Assembly: GCA_946402065.1 (NCBI GenBank)
Contig: CAMIVR010000008.1
Coordinates: 1-64,000, forward strand
Reading direction: 5' to 3'
DNA length: 64,000 bases
Source of the DNA: an uncultured Brevibacillus sp.
GTDB taxonomy: Bacteria; Bacillota; Bacilli; Brevibacillales; Brevibacillaceae
Shown here: piece by piece, positions 27,308 through 35,978 of the stretch
How positions within the stretch are numbered: position 1 is the first letter of the stretch
Layout: each line of letters starts with the position of its first letter
Translations under genes and position numbers: made by a program
The notes under the pieces: model-generated
Database searches by the model: none
The model's input: the letters and a program-made list of their open reading frames with translations, nothing else
What the model was told of the DNA's origin: nothing

Positions 27308-28306
27308 CTATTCTTCGTATACGTATCGCAGTGCAGATTCTGGTACTGGATAAGGTGCATTTTCGGCGTAGTCTGTCGCTTCGTCTACTTCAGCCTGTAC
27401 GCGACTTTGCAGCTCCTGATGCTTCGCTTCATCCATGACCCCGACCTCCAGCAAATAGTTGGCGAATGTCGTGAGTGGATCGTTCTTTTTCGCTTCCTCC
27501 ACCTCTTCGCGCGTCCGGTACGTGCGATCGTCGTCGTCGCTGGAGTGGGGAACCAGTCGATACGTAACAGCCTCGATCAATGTTGGGCCGCCGCCGTTGC
27601 GTCCGCGCTCAACCGCTTCTTTGACCACGCGGTACGTCTCGATCGGGTCGTTGCCGTCGATGCTCACGCCTTTGAAGCCATAGCCGATGGCGCGATCGGC
27701 AACGCTCTCGCAAGCGAGTTGTTTTTTCAGCGGAACCGAAATGGCGTATTTGTTATTTTCACAGAAGAAAATGACAGGCAATTTGTGGACGCCGGCAAAG
27801 TTGGCTCCCTCATGGAAATCTCCCTGATTGCTCGAGCCTTCGCCAAATGACGTGTACACGACGTGGTCTTTCTTTTGCAGCTTTCCAGCCAGGGCGATGC
27901 CCACGGCATGCGGCACCTGAGTCGTTACCGGACTGGAACCGGTGAGAATGTTCAGCTTCTTGCCGCCAAAGTGGCCAGGCATTTGCCTTCCGCCGCTGTT
28001 CGGATCGCCTGCCTTGGCAAAAGCGGACAGCATGCAATCGCGAGCGGTTTGGCCAAAGACGAGCACGACGCCGAGGTCGCGGTAGTACGGGCAGGCGTAA
28101 TCCTTGCCTTTCTCAAAGGCGAATGCGGCGCCGACCTGCGCAGCTTCCTGGCCTTGGCAGGAGATGACAAACGGCACCTTTCCGGCGCGGTTCAGCAGCC
28201 ATTGACGTTCGTCAATTTTGCGGGCCAGCAGCATGTAGTAGTACATATCCAGAACTTGCTCATCTGTCAATCCAACTGCTTCGTGGCGTTTCGTCGAAGT
28301 TGTCAT
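27308..28306 (-). CDS. bkdAA: Branched-chain 2-oxo acid dehydrogenase E1 alpha subunit
   Basis: A 332-residue E1 alpha. The TPP-binding motif is seen as SFGEGSSNQGDFHEGANFAG followed by FFCENNKYAISVP. The start ATG at 28306 (MTTSTKRHEAV) lies 7 bases after GGAGG; the ORF-track start overlaps lpdV and has no ribosome binding site. It forms the alpha2beta2 E1 with BkdAB. A phosphorylation-loop-like RLVPHSSDDDDRTYRTREEV segment is present, as in the family. Confidence 0.95.
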   Translation of the reverse strand: MTTSTKRHEAVGLTDEQVLDMYYYMLLARKIDERQWLLNRAGKVPFVISCQGQEAAQVGAAFAFEKGKDYACPYYRDLGVVLVFGQTARDCMLSAFAKAGDPNSGGRQMPGHFGGKKLNILTGSSPVTTQVPHAVGIALAGKLQKKDHVVYTSFGEGSSNQGDFHEGANFAGVHKLPVIFFCENNKYAISVPLKKQLACESVADRAIGYGFKGVSIDGNDPIETYRVVKEAVERGRNGGGPTLIEAVTYRLVPHSSDDDDRTYRTREEVEEAKKNDPLTTFANYLLEVGVMDEAKHQELQSRVQAEVDEATDYAENAPYPVPESALRYVYEE

Positions 28307-28326
28307 CGAGTTTCCTCCATTTCTCC

Positions 28327-29748
28327 TCATGAATGAATCGCTAAACCATCTACAGCAAGCGCCGCTTCGGCAAAAGCTTCAGACAAAGTCGGGTGCGGAT
28401 GAATCGTATGGCCGATTTCCCACGGAGTAGCATCAAGCACGCGCGCCAGCCCCGCTTCGGAAATCATGTCGGTCACATGCGGGCCGATCATATGCACACC
28501 GAGGAGATCATCCGTCTTCGCATCGACAACCAATTTGACAAAGCCGTCGTTTTCGCCAAAAACCAGCGCCTTTCCCAAAGCTTTAAAGGAAAACTTGCCC
28601 GTCTTGACTTCGTAGCCTTGCGCTTTGGCCTCTGCTTCACTTAAACCGACGCTGGCGATTTCCGGTCGGCTGTAGGTGCATTTCGGAACTTTTGTGTAAT
28701 CCAGTGCGTAAGGAGAACGACCGGCGATATGTTCAACCGCCAAAATCCCTTCATGCGCAGCCACATGGGCCAACTGCAGCCCGCCAATCACGTCGCCGAC
28801 CGCGTATATATGGGATTCTGCCGTTTGGAACCATTCATTTACGGCGATGACGCCATTTTCGACTTTAATCTCGGTAGCCTCAAGTCCGAGATTATCCAGA
28901 TTCGCCTGTCTGCCGACGGAGACGAGCAGTTTGTCTGCGGTAAAGCTCTCTTCCGCTCCGCCTGCTTCCGCTTTGATCGCAACCTGGCCATCTGCCTTCG
29001 AAAGGGTTTCGGCCAGCACTTTGGCTCCCGTCACCACTTTGACTTTGCGCTTCTTCAAGAGACGGGCCATTTCTTTGCTGATCTCTTCATCTTCAGTCGG
29101 CAGGATGCGCGAAGCGGACTCGACTACGGTCACTTCCACGCCGAAATCGCTGAGCATGGAAGCCCACTCAATGCCGATCACGCCGCCGCCGACGATGATG
29201 ATCGATTTGGGCAGCTCGGTCAGCTCCAACGCTTCATCGCTCGTCAACACGTACTCGCCGTCTATCGTTAGGCCGGGAAGTGTTCGTGGGCGCGATCCCG
29301 TAGCAATAATGAGAAACTTCGGCACGATAATCTCCTGCTCGCCATTTTCCTGCTCAATCCGCACAGCTCCTGCCTGCGGCGAGAATATCGACGGGCCCAT
29401 CACACGTCCAAGACCGTTAAAAACGCGGATTTTCCCCTTGTTCATCAAATGTTGGACACCTTTATGTAATTGTTCGATGATTCCTTGCTTGCGCGCCTGG
29501 ATTTTGGCAAAGTCGAAGCCGACGTTTTCTGCAGTGACGCCGAACTTGTCGCTCTCCTTCATCGTCGCGTACACTTCGGCACTGCGCAGCAAGGCCTTGG
29601 ACGGAATGCAGCCACGGTGCAAGCACGTACCGCCAAGCTTATCCTTTTCAACCAGCGCTACCTTCATTCCCAGTTGGGTCGCCCGGATTGCCGCGACATA
29701 TCCGCCCATTCCGCCACCCAAAACGACAAGATCGAACTCTTGCGACAT
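28327..29748 (-). CDS. lpdV: Dihydrolipoyl dehydrogenase (E3) of the Bkd complex
   Basis: A 473-residue flavoprotein that reoxidises the lipoyl arm of BkdB. It has an N-terminal FAD site (VVLGGGMGGYVAAIRATQLG), the redox disulfide in GGTCLHRGCIPSKALL, an NAD-binding GGGVIGIEWASML, and the active His-Glu pair near the C-terminus (GHTIHPHPTLSEAFAEA). It is directly upstream of bkdAA, as in B. subtilis where lpdV follows buk. Here buk is absent and 234 bases separate lpdV from bcd. Confidence 0.95.
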   Translation of the reverse strand: MSQEFDLVVLGGGMGGYVAAIRATQLGMKVALVEKDKLGGTCLHRGCIPSKALLRSAEVYATMKESDKFGVTAENVGFDFAKIQARKQGIIEQLHKGVQHLMNKGKIRVFNGLGRVMGPSIFSPQAGAVRIEQENGEQEIIVPKFLIIATGSRPRTLPGLTIDGEYVLTSDEALELTELPKSIIIVGGGVIGIEWASMLSDFGVEVTVVESASRILPTEDEEISKEMARLLKKRKVKVVTGAKVLAETLSKADGQVAIKAEAGGAEESFTADKLLVSVGRQANLDNLGLEATEIKVENGVIAVNEWFQTAESHIYAVGDVIGGLQLAHVAAHEGILAVEHIAGRSPYALDYTKVPKCTYSRPEIASVGLSEAEAKAQGYEVKTGKFSFKALGKALVFGENDGFVKLVVDAKTDDLLGVHMIGPHVTDMISEAGLARVLDATPWEIGHTIHPHPTLSEAFAEAALAVDGLAIHS

Positions 29749-29982
29749 GGTAACATTCTCCTTTTATGAAAAGCGCTGCAACGCCTCTCGTGAATTTTAA
29801 CTACAGCAAATCGTGCAGCTTCGACATGAACTTTTCGCACTACATCTATAATTCAGTATACGGCTCTTGTAAGTTGACCCTCTACCATTGTAACCGATCT
29901 GCCCAAAAATTAGTACCTGGTAATAGTAATAACTACAAATTTTATCCGACCCGGGTCGCGAACCGCACCCAGGCCGCGGATG

Positions 29983-31074
29983 TTACCTGCTTAGAACCGA
30001 TTTGCCGTCCCGCAGAAACGTATTGCGCGATTTCGCCATGCTGCTGATCCGCTCCTCGGCCATGCGATCAGCCGCTTGATAGGACGGGATATTGTCGCGC
30101 GCAGAGATGTCAAAAACCTTGAGAATGTTGTCGTATATGGTTTCCACTTTCTTAAGCGCCCGTTCGCGGTTGTAGCCCTCCAACTCATCGGCTACATTGA
30201 TTAAACCGCCGGCATTGATCACGTAGTCAGGCGCGTAGATCAATCCCATTGTATGAATCTGATCGCCGTGGCGCTCTTCTTTCAGCTGGTTGTTGGCTGC
30301 TCCGGCAATGACTTTCGCCTTGATCAGCGGGATCGTCTCGTCGTTCATTACCGCCCCCAGGGCACACGGCGAGAAAATATCACAACCGACTTGGAAAATC
30401 TCGTTGACCCCGACCGCTTTGGCGCCAAAATCGGCAACCGCCCTGGCGACATTCTCCTGGTTGATGTCGGTTACGATCAGGTGCGCGCCTTCTTCATGCA
30501 GGTGGCGGCAGAGGTTGTAGGCTACGTTGCCCACGCCTTGAACAGCTACGACCTTACCGGACAGATTGTCGCTGCCAAAAGCGACTTTTGCCGCAGCCTT
30601 CATTCCGCGAAAGACACCGTATGCCGTGACCGGAGATGGGTTTCCGCTCGAGCCGAATGCAGGTGAAACGCCTGTGACGTAATTGGTCTCGAGATGGATC
30701 AGGTCCATGTCGGCAACAGTCGTACCGACGTCTTCAGCCGTGATGTAGCGGCCGTTAAGCCCTTGAATATAGCGGCCAAACGAACGGAACAGCGCTTCGC
30801 TCTTGGCTTTTTTCGGATCGCCGATGATCACCGCTTTACCGCCGCCAAGATTCAGTCCGGAAGCTGCTGCTTTGTAGGTCATGCCTCTGGCCAATCGCAA
30901 AGCGTCGATTATCGCTTCACTCTCCGACTGGTATGTCCACATGCGCGTTCCGCCCAGCGCTGGACCGAGGGTCGTATCGTGTATTGCGATGATCGCCTTC
31001 AGTCCGGAATTCTCGTCTTGGCAAAAGACGAGCTGCTCATAGTCGTAACGCTGCAAGTAATCAAAGATTTCCAT
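29983..31074 (-). CDS. bcd: Leucine (branched-chain amino acid) dehydrogenase
   Basis: NAD-dependent oxidative deamination of leucine, valine and isoleucine to the keto acids used by the Bkd complex. The dimerisation/catalytic part has [17 protein letters not shown] and the catalytic Lys region [18 protein letters not shown]. The NAD domain has [17 protein letters not shown]. The start is [17 protein letters not shown] (ATG at 31074; GGGAGG upstream), giving 363 residues, the usual size. The extra 35 residues in the ORF track cover the sigma-54 promoter and are not translated. First gene of the operon. Confidence 0.95.
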   Translation of the reverse strand: MEIFDYLQRYDYEQLVFCQDENSGLKAIIAIHDTTLGPALGGTRMWTYQSESEAIIDALRLARGMTYKAAASGLNLGGGKAVIIGDPKKAKSEALFRSFGRYIQGLNGRYITAEDVGTTVADMDLIHLETNYVTGVSPAFGSSGNPSPVTAYGVFRGMKAAAKVAFGSDNLSGKVVAVQGVGNVAYNLCRHLHEEGAHLIVTDINQENVARAVADFGAKAVGVNEIFQVGCDIFSPCALGAVMNDETIPLIKAKVIAGAANNQLKEERHGDQIHTMGLIYAPDYVINAGGLINVADELEGYNRERALKKVETIYDNILKVFDISARDNIPSYQAADRMAEERISSMAKSRNTFLRDGKSVLSR

Positions 31075-31162
31075 GTTGAAGCTGCCTCCCTGAATATACT
31101 CACCCAAATCCTGCCTTGCTGTCTTCGTAGGGTTCACTTGGAATCGTTCAACTATGTATAGA

Positions 31163-31179
31163 AGCAATAGCTGTGCCAA
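31163..31179 (-). promoter_or_regulatory. Sigma-54 (-24/-12) promoter of the bcd-bkd operon
   Basis: On the minus strand TTGGCACAGCTATTGCT matches the sigma-54 consensus TTGGCAC-N5-TTGCT at every position. It lies about 90 bases before the bcd start. The gene directly upstream encodes BkdR, a sigma-54 activator, so the pair makes a self-contained control unit. Confidence 0.93.
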
Positions 31180-31246
31180 CTGTAAGAAACCGCTTGAAAG
31201 CGCTTTATTATGTGGATATTTCGTGACACGCCCGAATTTTTAAACA

Positions 31247-31294
31247 TGCAAAAAAGTGCATGATCGCGCAATAATTTGCATGCACTTTTTTGCA
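31247..31294 (-). terminator. 16-bp inverted repeat: bkdR terminator and possible BkdR enhancer
   Basis: Perfect arms TGCAAAAAAGTGCATG and CATGCACTTTTTTGCA are separated by 16 bases. On the minus strand the inner stem GTGCATG/CATGCAC is followed by T6, fitting an intrinsic terminator 6 bases after the bkdR stop. The repeat also sits 68-131 bases upstream of the -24/-12 promoter, where an enhancer for BkdR would lie. Both uses are possible. Confidence 0.7.
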
Positions 31295-31299
31295 GTTCG

Positions 31300-33363
31300 C
31301 TATGTTTTGTTTTCTGGTTCCATCTTTTCTAATTTATAGTACAGGCTGCGCAATGAGATTCCCAACTGGTTGGCTGCTTTTGTCCGATTTCCTTTGCACG
31401 CTGCCAACGCTTGCTGGATGATCGCTTTTTCCGCTTCTTCCATCGCTTCTTTCAGCGTAAGATTGCCCTCTATGGACATAGCCGCCACATTACTGTCCGT
31501 TTGCTGCTGTCTCTTTTGCAGGGGCGGGAGGTGATTTAGCAAAACGATCGTCTCACTGTATTTCATGTTGATAATCGCTCTGCCCAAGACGTTCTCCAGC
31601 TCGCGCACGTTGCCTGGCCAGTCGTAATCACAAAGGCTTTGCAGAGCGAGTGGGTCGATCTGCTCCACTTTTCGGCCGTATTCTTCATTGTAGCGCTTGA
31701 TCAGCTGCACCGACAGCAGCGGTATATCCTCGCGCCGCTGACGCAGCGGCGGGATGTGAATCGGGACGACATTCAAGCGATAGTACAAATCCTCGCGAAA
31801 GACGCCTTTGGCGATCGCCGATTCGAGGTTGACATGTGTTGCGGCAATGACGCGAACGTTGATGGGGATCGCTTTCGTGCCGCCGACTCGGACAATTTCC
31901 CGCTCCTGCAGCACGCGCAGCAGCTTTACCTGCATCGAGCTGGACAGCTCGCCAATTTCATCGAGAAAAATGGTGCCGCCGCTGGCTTCTTCAAACAAGC
32001 CGCGCTTTCCGCCGCGCAATGCACCTGTAAAAGCTCCCGGCTCGTAGCCGAACAGCTCGCTCTCCAGCAGCGATTCCGTCAACGCGGCACAATTGACGCG
32101 GATAAACTGGCTGTACTTGCGCTCGCTGTCATTGTGGATGGCATGGGCAAACAGCTCTTTGCCTGTGCCTGACTCCCCGCGCAAGAGAACGGTCGCCGGG
32201 GTCTGTGCCGCCGTTTTGGCTTGTTCAATCGCGGTCTGAAACGGTTCGCTTTTGCCAACAATGTCGGCGAACGTGTACTTCGCCTCCAGCTTGCGAATGA
32301 TTCTGCGGGCTTTTTCCAACTCTTCCGTCAGCTTTTTGATTTCGGACAGGTCGTGTACGACCCCGACGCTGCCGCGCAGGACGCCGTCCACCATGACGGG
32401 CGCGACGTTGACCATTACGTCTTTCCGCTTCTGTCCCAGCTTCATTCGTGCGCCACGGACTGCTTTTTGCGTCTTCAGAACCTGGTAGTGCATGCTCTCC
32501 CCTTCGGCGATGTCGACATTGGCCGGTTTTCCCACCACATCGGCGAGCGACAAGCCTGTAATGCGCATGTACTCAGGGTTGAACAATTGGCCGATCCCGT
32601 TGGCATCGACGACGGAAATCGCTTCGTTCGAGCAGTCGATCACGGCCTGCAGCATGCTTTTCACTTCTTTTAACTCCGTAACCTCTTCTGCAAGTGCTAT
32701 CGCTTCTGTTATATCGCGAAAAACCGCCACTGCCCCGACAATCTGTCCGTCCTCGCTGCGCACGGGCATGCGGTTGGTAATAATTCTCGTCTGATCAGCC
32801 AGCAGCTGCTCCCGATTCAACTCAGACACACCTGATTCAAGCACGAGATGCAAGCGCGTATTGGGGATGCTCGCGGTAACGTGCGTGCCGATCACATCGG
32901 CCGCATCGATTCCCATCAGTCGCTCGGCCGCTTTATTAAACAGCGTAATGATGCCTTGCTCGTCGACTGCAATGATCGCATCATGCGTTGAATTCACCAT
33001 CGTATCGAACGCCCGCTCTCTCTGGGCGAGCGCGGCGATCAGCTCTTTTTGGTCGCGAAACTGTTGAATCAACGGCAGCGCGAGCTTTGCCGGTATGCGG
33101 ATCGTCTGGTCATTTTCATCACGTGCGAGCTTCCCGGTTAGCGCCGTGTCTGTCGTTGTCTCGATGATGATGTGGACCTCCTGTTCGCGAAAAGGGGGAA
33201 ACTCGGTCGCTGTCGGAATGCCCAAATCCCGAGCGGCGATCATTCCGGGAGCGTGCGGATCGCTATCGATCACTGCGACCACCTGGATCTGGTCAAACTC
33301 GTGCAACAGGTCTATCAAGGCAACAGCAGGTTCATTTGCCCCTGCGATGAGAATTCTTTGCAT
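31300..33363 (-). CDS. bkdR: Sigma-54-dependent activator of the bkd operon, BkdR
   Basis: A 687-residue enhancer-binding protein. Residues about 1-95 look like a Rossmann-type nucleotide- or ligand-binding sensor ([31 protein letters not shown]). Two PAS domains follow ([36 protein letters not shown]). The AAA+ domain has Walker A GESGTGKE, the sigma-54 contact loop GAFTGA and Walker B LDEIGE. A Fis-type helix-turn-helix ends the protein ([20 protein letters not shown]). It should open the sigma-54 promoter found downstream when branched-chain amino acids are present, as in B. subtilis. Confidence 0.94.
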   Translation of the reverse strand: MQRILIAGANEPAVALIDLLHEFDQIQVVAVIDSDPHAPGMIAARDLGIPTATEFPPFREQEVHIIIETTTDTALTGKLARDENDQTIRIPAKLALPLIQQFRDQKELIAALAQRERAFDTMVNSTHDAIIAVDEQGIITLFNKAAERLMGIDAADVIGTHVTASIPNTRLHLVLESGVSELNREQLLADQTRIITNRMPVRSEDGQIVGAVAVFRDITEAIALAEEVTELKEVKSMLQAVIDCSNEAISVVDANGIGQLFNPEYMRITGLSLADVVGKPANVDIAEGESMHYQVLKTQKAVRGARMKLGQKRKDVMVNVAPVMVDGVLRGSVGVVHDLSEIKKLTEELEKARRIIRKLEAKYTFADIVGKSEPFQTAIEQAKTAAQTPATVLLRGESGTGKELFAHAIHNDSERKYSQFIRVNCAALTESLLESELFGYEPGAFTGALRGGKRGLFEEASGGTIFLDEIGELSSSMQVKLLRVLQEREIVRVGGTKAIPINVRVIAATHVNLESAIAKGVFREDLYYRLNVVPIHIPPLRQRREDIPLLSVQLIKRYNEEYGRKVEQIDPLALQSLCDYDWPGNVRELENVLGRAIINMKYSETIVLLNHLPPLQKRQQQTDSNVAAMSIEGNLTLKEAMEEAEKAIIQQALAACKGNRTKAANQLGISLRSLYYKLEKMEPENKT

Positions 33364-33621
33364 TCCTATCCACCCAGCCTTCCTACGCCGTCTCGGTCGA
33401 TAAGATTCATCAGTTGCTTATCGACATAAGGCCTCGCCGAATGCACAAGCGAAGTCACGTTTCTGATCGGACACCTTTATTTTAGCGTATTTGGCTGCAA
33501 ACAGCGCCCCCTTTTTCCCGTCAACTGTACAGATGCCTACATGCCACCAAAATGTTGAATACGGCAGGACAAATCCATTATGATAAAACGTAGAAGAACA
33601 CATGAAGGAAGTGACAAGCGT

Positions 33622-33885
33622 TTGTTAGCACAAAAAATCGTGGCCTTGTTGATCATGGTCATACCCGCAGCTATCGCCGGATTCGGCATTAAAATCATGC
33701 GCGATGTTTTTTATGAATCGTTCAACCCGGATCATTCAGGCTTTCTCTGGGGACAGTTTCTCGGGGGATTGATTCTGTTTGTCATTCCCGTCCTGTTCAT
33801 CGGGGGATTCATTCTCCACCATGATCGAAAACGCAATCGGGTTCAACCGCGATTTATGAAGCGCGAGCCTGAAGACGACGAATAA
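33622..33885 (+). CDS. yqzF: DUF2627 small membrane protein (YqzF-like)
   Basis: An 87-residue protein with two membrane helices (KIVALLIMVIPAAIAGFGI; LGGLILFVIPVLFIGGFIL) and a basic tail (HHDRKRNRVQPRFMKREP). I prefer the TTG at 33622, 7 bases after GGAAGTG, over the ORF-track start at 33580, because related YqzF proteins begin near here. It is divergent from bkdR, as yqzF is in B. subtilis. Its last 43 bases overlap the end of the convergent GT4 gene. Function unknown. Confidence 0.82.
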   Translation: MLAQKIVALLIMVIPAAIAGFGIKIMRDVFYESFNPDHSGFLWGQFLGGLILFVIPVLFIGGFILHHDRKRNRVQPRFMKREPEDDE

Positions 33886-34742
33886 CGGCCCAACCGGTCG
33901 AGCTTGTCCAGCCAGCCAACAGATGCGATCAGTCGCGTAAACGAGCAGCGTTCAGCCATTACGTGCAGGTAGAGCAAAAGCGCTGCGAGCAGACATTTTA
34001 CCGCTAACGGGAAGGTCAGAAGACAGAAAAAGCCGACACAAAACCCGAGAAAGTTGGCTCCCGTGTCGCCAAGCATTACGCGCCCAGCGGCATCGCCGGG
34101 AAAAAACAGCAGCGAAGCCGCCGCAACCGGCACGCTCCAGATGAGGCCTTCCCCACCGGCAAACACTAGCGAAGCGAGATAGACAAGCAGGAGATAGAGC
34201 CAAAACACTTTGATCGCTCTGCCCGGACGCAAGTCAAAAAGATTGAGCAGATTGGCAGAAAGAGCGAGCAGCAGGGCATCAAGCAGCGCTCCCCAGACAG
34301 AAGAGGAAACGCCCAGGCTCACCAGCAAGGCAGTACTGCCTCCCCCCCACGCTTTCAGCACTCCACTCGACATCCGCCCTTCCCGCCAGAGGGTAGCGGC
34401 ATGTCCGCGAAATCCCTTGATCGCCTGATCAGCGGCACGATCGTCAACATATCCCCACATGGCCATAAGCGAAGAGCCGCATAGAAAAAGCATCCCTATG
34501 TCGAGTGACATGCCTGATCTGTCTGCAACAAGCCCCCACAGCAACAGCAGAAGACAGCTGCATGCAGAGGAGACGAGCAGGATCAGTCCACCTGACGTCG
34601 GAATGAGCTTGCTGTCATAATTGCTGCGGACCCGTCCGGTCGCAGTTAACCAGCGAAGCATGCGACTGTGCAGTCCGTAATGGACCACGAGCGGCATGCC
34701 GATCGCGATCAGGCCGGGTATGACGTAATGTTGACCGCCCAT
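33843..34742 (-). CDS. MraY/WecA-like glycosyl-1-phosphate transferase (family 4), divergent active site
   Basis: A 299-residue polytopic membrane protein (about nine helices). It belongs to the family that moves sugar-1-phosphate from a UDP-sugar to undecaprenyl phosphate. Family marks are KLIPTSGGLILLVSSA, MWGYVDDRAADQAIKGFRGH and GDTGANFLGFCVGFF. The usual NxxNxxDGxDG is replaced by NLLNLFDLRPGRAIK, and no HxHH-type motif is visible near the C-terminus (HVMAERCSFTRLIASVG instead). Start ATG at 34742 overlaps the GT2 stop by one base (TGATG). The ORF-track start 90 bases upstream is GT2 sequence. Possibly wall-polymer initiation, possibly altered or lost activity. Confidence 0.78.
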   Translation of the reverse strand: MGGQHYVIPGLIAIGMPLVVHYGLHSRMLRWLTATGRVRSNYDSKLIPTSGGLILLVSSACSCLLLLLWGLVADRSGMSLDIGMLFLCGSSLMAMWGYVDDRAADQAIKGFRGHAATLWREGRMSSGVLKAWGGGSTALLVSLGVSSSVWGALLDALLLALSANLLNLFDLRPGRAIKVFWLYLLLVYLASLVFAGGEGLIWSVPVAAASLLFFPGDAAGRVMLGDTGANFLGFCVGFFCLLTFPLAVKCLLAALLLYLHVMAERCSFTRLIASVGWLDKLDRLGRYSSSSGSRFINRG

Positions 34743-35425
34743 CACAGCACCCGCGTGCTTTCCCGCCACTTGCGCGTAAGGGTGCGGCCCACAGCCAAAA
34801 ACTCTTGGCCCCGATGCCAAAACCCTTCCCAATTGTTACCTGATTCACGATGGGTAAAGGAAACCGGCACTTCTTGAACGCGAAAACCGGCACGCAATGC
34901 ATCTACTGTCAATCCCACTTCAACGCCAAATCCGCTGTCGATCGTCCCCAGTATTTGCAAGACATCGCGGCGAATCGCCCGCTGACCGGAAAGCGGCGCT
35001 TTCGCATCATACCCCGTCAAGAGGCGTATGCCGTGTCTGGCCAAACCCTTTGCCAGCCCCAAGCCGACCCGTTGGCTCGGTCGCGGCAAAACGGCCACGG
35101 CCATATCGCACTCGTCCGTCAAGACCGGGGCGAGCAGCTGCTGTGCCCATTTGGCGCTTTCCTGCAGATCAGCATCAAGAAGGAGCAGGATATCGCCCTG
35201 CGCCTGGCTCCAGCCGATTTGCAGGGCAACGCCTTTACCGTAATTGCGGTCAAGGCGAACGACCCGATCAGCCCATCGACTGGCAACAGTCGCCGTAGCA
35301 TCGCGGCTGCCATCATCGACGACGATTACTTCATCAGACTGCACGTACAGTCGAATGGCCTGCAGCGTCAGGTTGATATATTCCGCTTCATTATAAGCCG
35401 GAATGACAATACTAACTTTTTTCAC
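34742..35425 (-). CDS. Family 2 glycosyltransferase (DPM/GtrB-like)
   Basis: A 227-residue GT-A fold transferase. Nucleotide-sugar-binding strings are SIVIPAYNEAEYINLTL and EVIVVDDGSRDATATVA; the metal-binding DxD is LLLLDADLQES, and the acceptor region is SGQRAIRRDVLQIL. It has no clear membrane helices, so it is cytosolic or peripheral. It overlaps the SteB-like gene by 14 bases and the GT4 gene by one base. That makes it part of one transcription unit steA-steB-GT2-GT4. Donor and acceptor are not predictable. Confidence 0.88.
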   Translation of the reverse strand: MKKVSIVIPAYNEAEYINLTLQAIRLYVQSDEVIVVDDGSRDATATVASRWADRVVRLDRNYGKGVALQIGWSQAQGDILLLLDADLQESAKWAQQLLAPVLTDECDMAVAVLPRPSQRVGLGLAKGLARHGIRLLTGYDAKAPLSGQRAIRRDVLQILGTIDSGFGVEVGLTVDALRAGFRVQEVPVSFTHRESGNNWEGFWHRGQEFLAVGRTLTRKWRESTRVL

Positions 35426-35966
35426 GTTCCAACCTCTTCTCCTTTAAGAGCTTCTGTAAGCTTTCAAGCAGCCTGCCTTGCATGGCTGGCGTTTCGGGAA
35501 GCGAGGTGAACTGCGCCCACTTCCACTTGGCTGACAGCTCGCCCGACCATTCCGGAAGCTGGGGGGCAAAAATCAGCAATGGGTAAGCAGCAGCAGCGCC
35601 TGGCCTGTACAAAACCGCCTCCACGCCAAGCAGCGCCAAAGTCCGCCGAACCGTGCCAAGCTTGGTTTCGTCGGAGTGCCAGACGTATACTTTTTGTCCG
35701 GACAAGTCTTCCCGATAAGCTGCGGCCAACAGGTGAATGACTTCTTCATTGCTGCGTTCCATTTGATCGATCAGCGTACTGAGCTGCTTTTTCAACTCGT
35801 TATTGTTGCGCAATACTTTGTTGTACTTGTTTTCCACGCTTTTCAGCAGGGCTTTTTCATCAAATCTCAACCACGATTGACCAATGGTGCCGCCAAGCAA
35901 TATGCCAATGCCGAGCGCAAAGAAAATGACGGCTACGGTAAAAACATGATAGCGGATCGGAATCAT
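35412..35966 (-). CDS. steB: SteB-like (MctB/copper-transporter family) membrane-anchored protein
   Basis: A 184-residue protein with one N-terminal helix (FTVAVIFFALGIGILLGGTI), a coiled-coil segment (VENKYNKVLRNNNELKKQLS) and an extracytoplasmic domain. This is the MctB-type (PF11382) layout. In Corynebacterium glutamicum SteB pairs with SteA at the division ring. Here it follows the SteA gene by 12 bases, which supports that reading over copper transport. It is shorter than the actinobacterial proteins (about 300 residues). Confidence 0.72.
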   Translation of the reverse strand: MIPIRYHVFTVAVIFFALGIGILLGGTIGQSWLRFDEKALLKSVENKYNKVLRNNNELKKQLSTLIDQMERSNEEVIHLLAAAYREDLSGQKVYVWHSDETKLGTVRRTLALLGVEAVLYRPGAAAAYPLLIFAPQLPEWSGELSAKWKWAQFTSLPETPAMQGRLLESLQKLLKEKRLEREKS

Positions 35967-35978
35967 CTGAGCTGCTCC

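Noticed and set aside
28847-29800. 317-aa plus-strand ORF
   Set aside because: Antisense shadow of lpdV.
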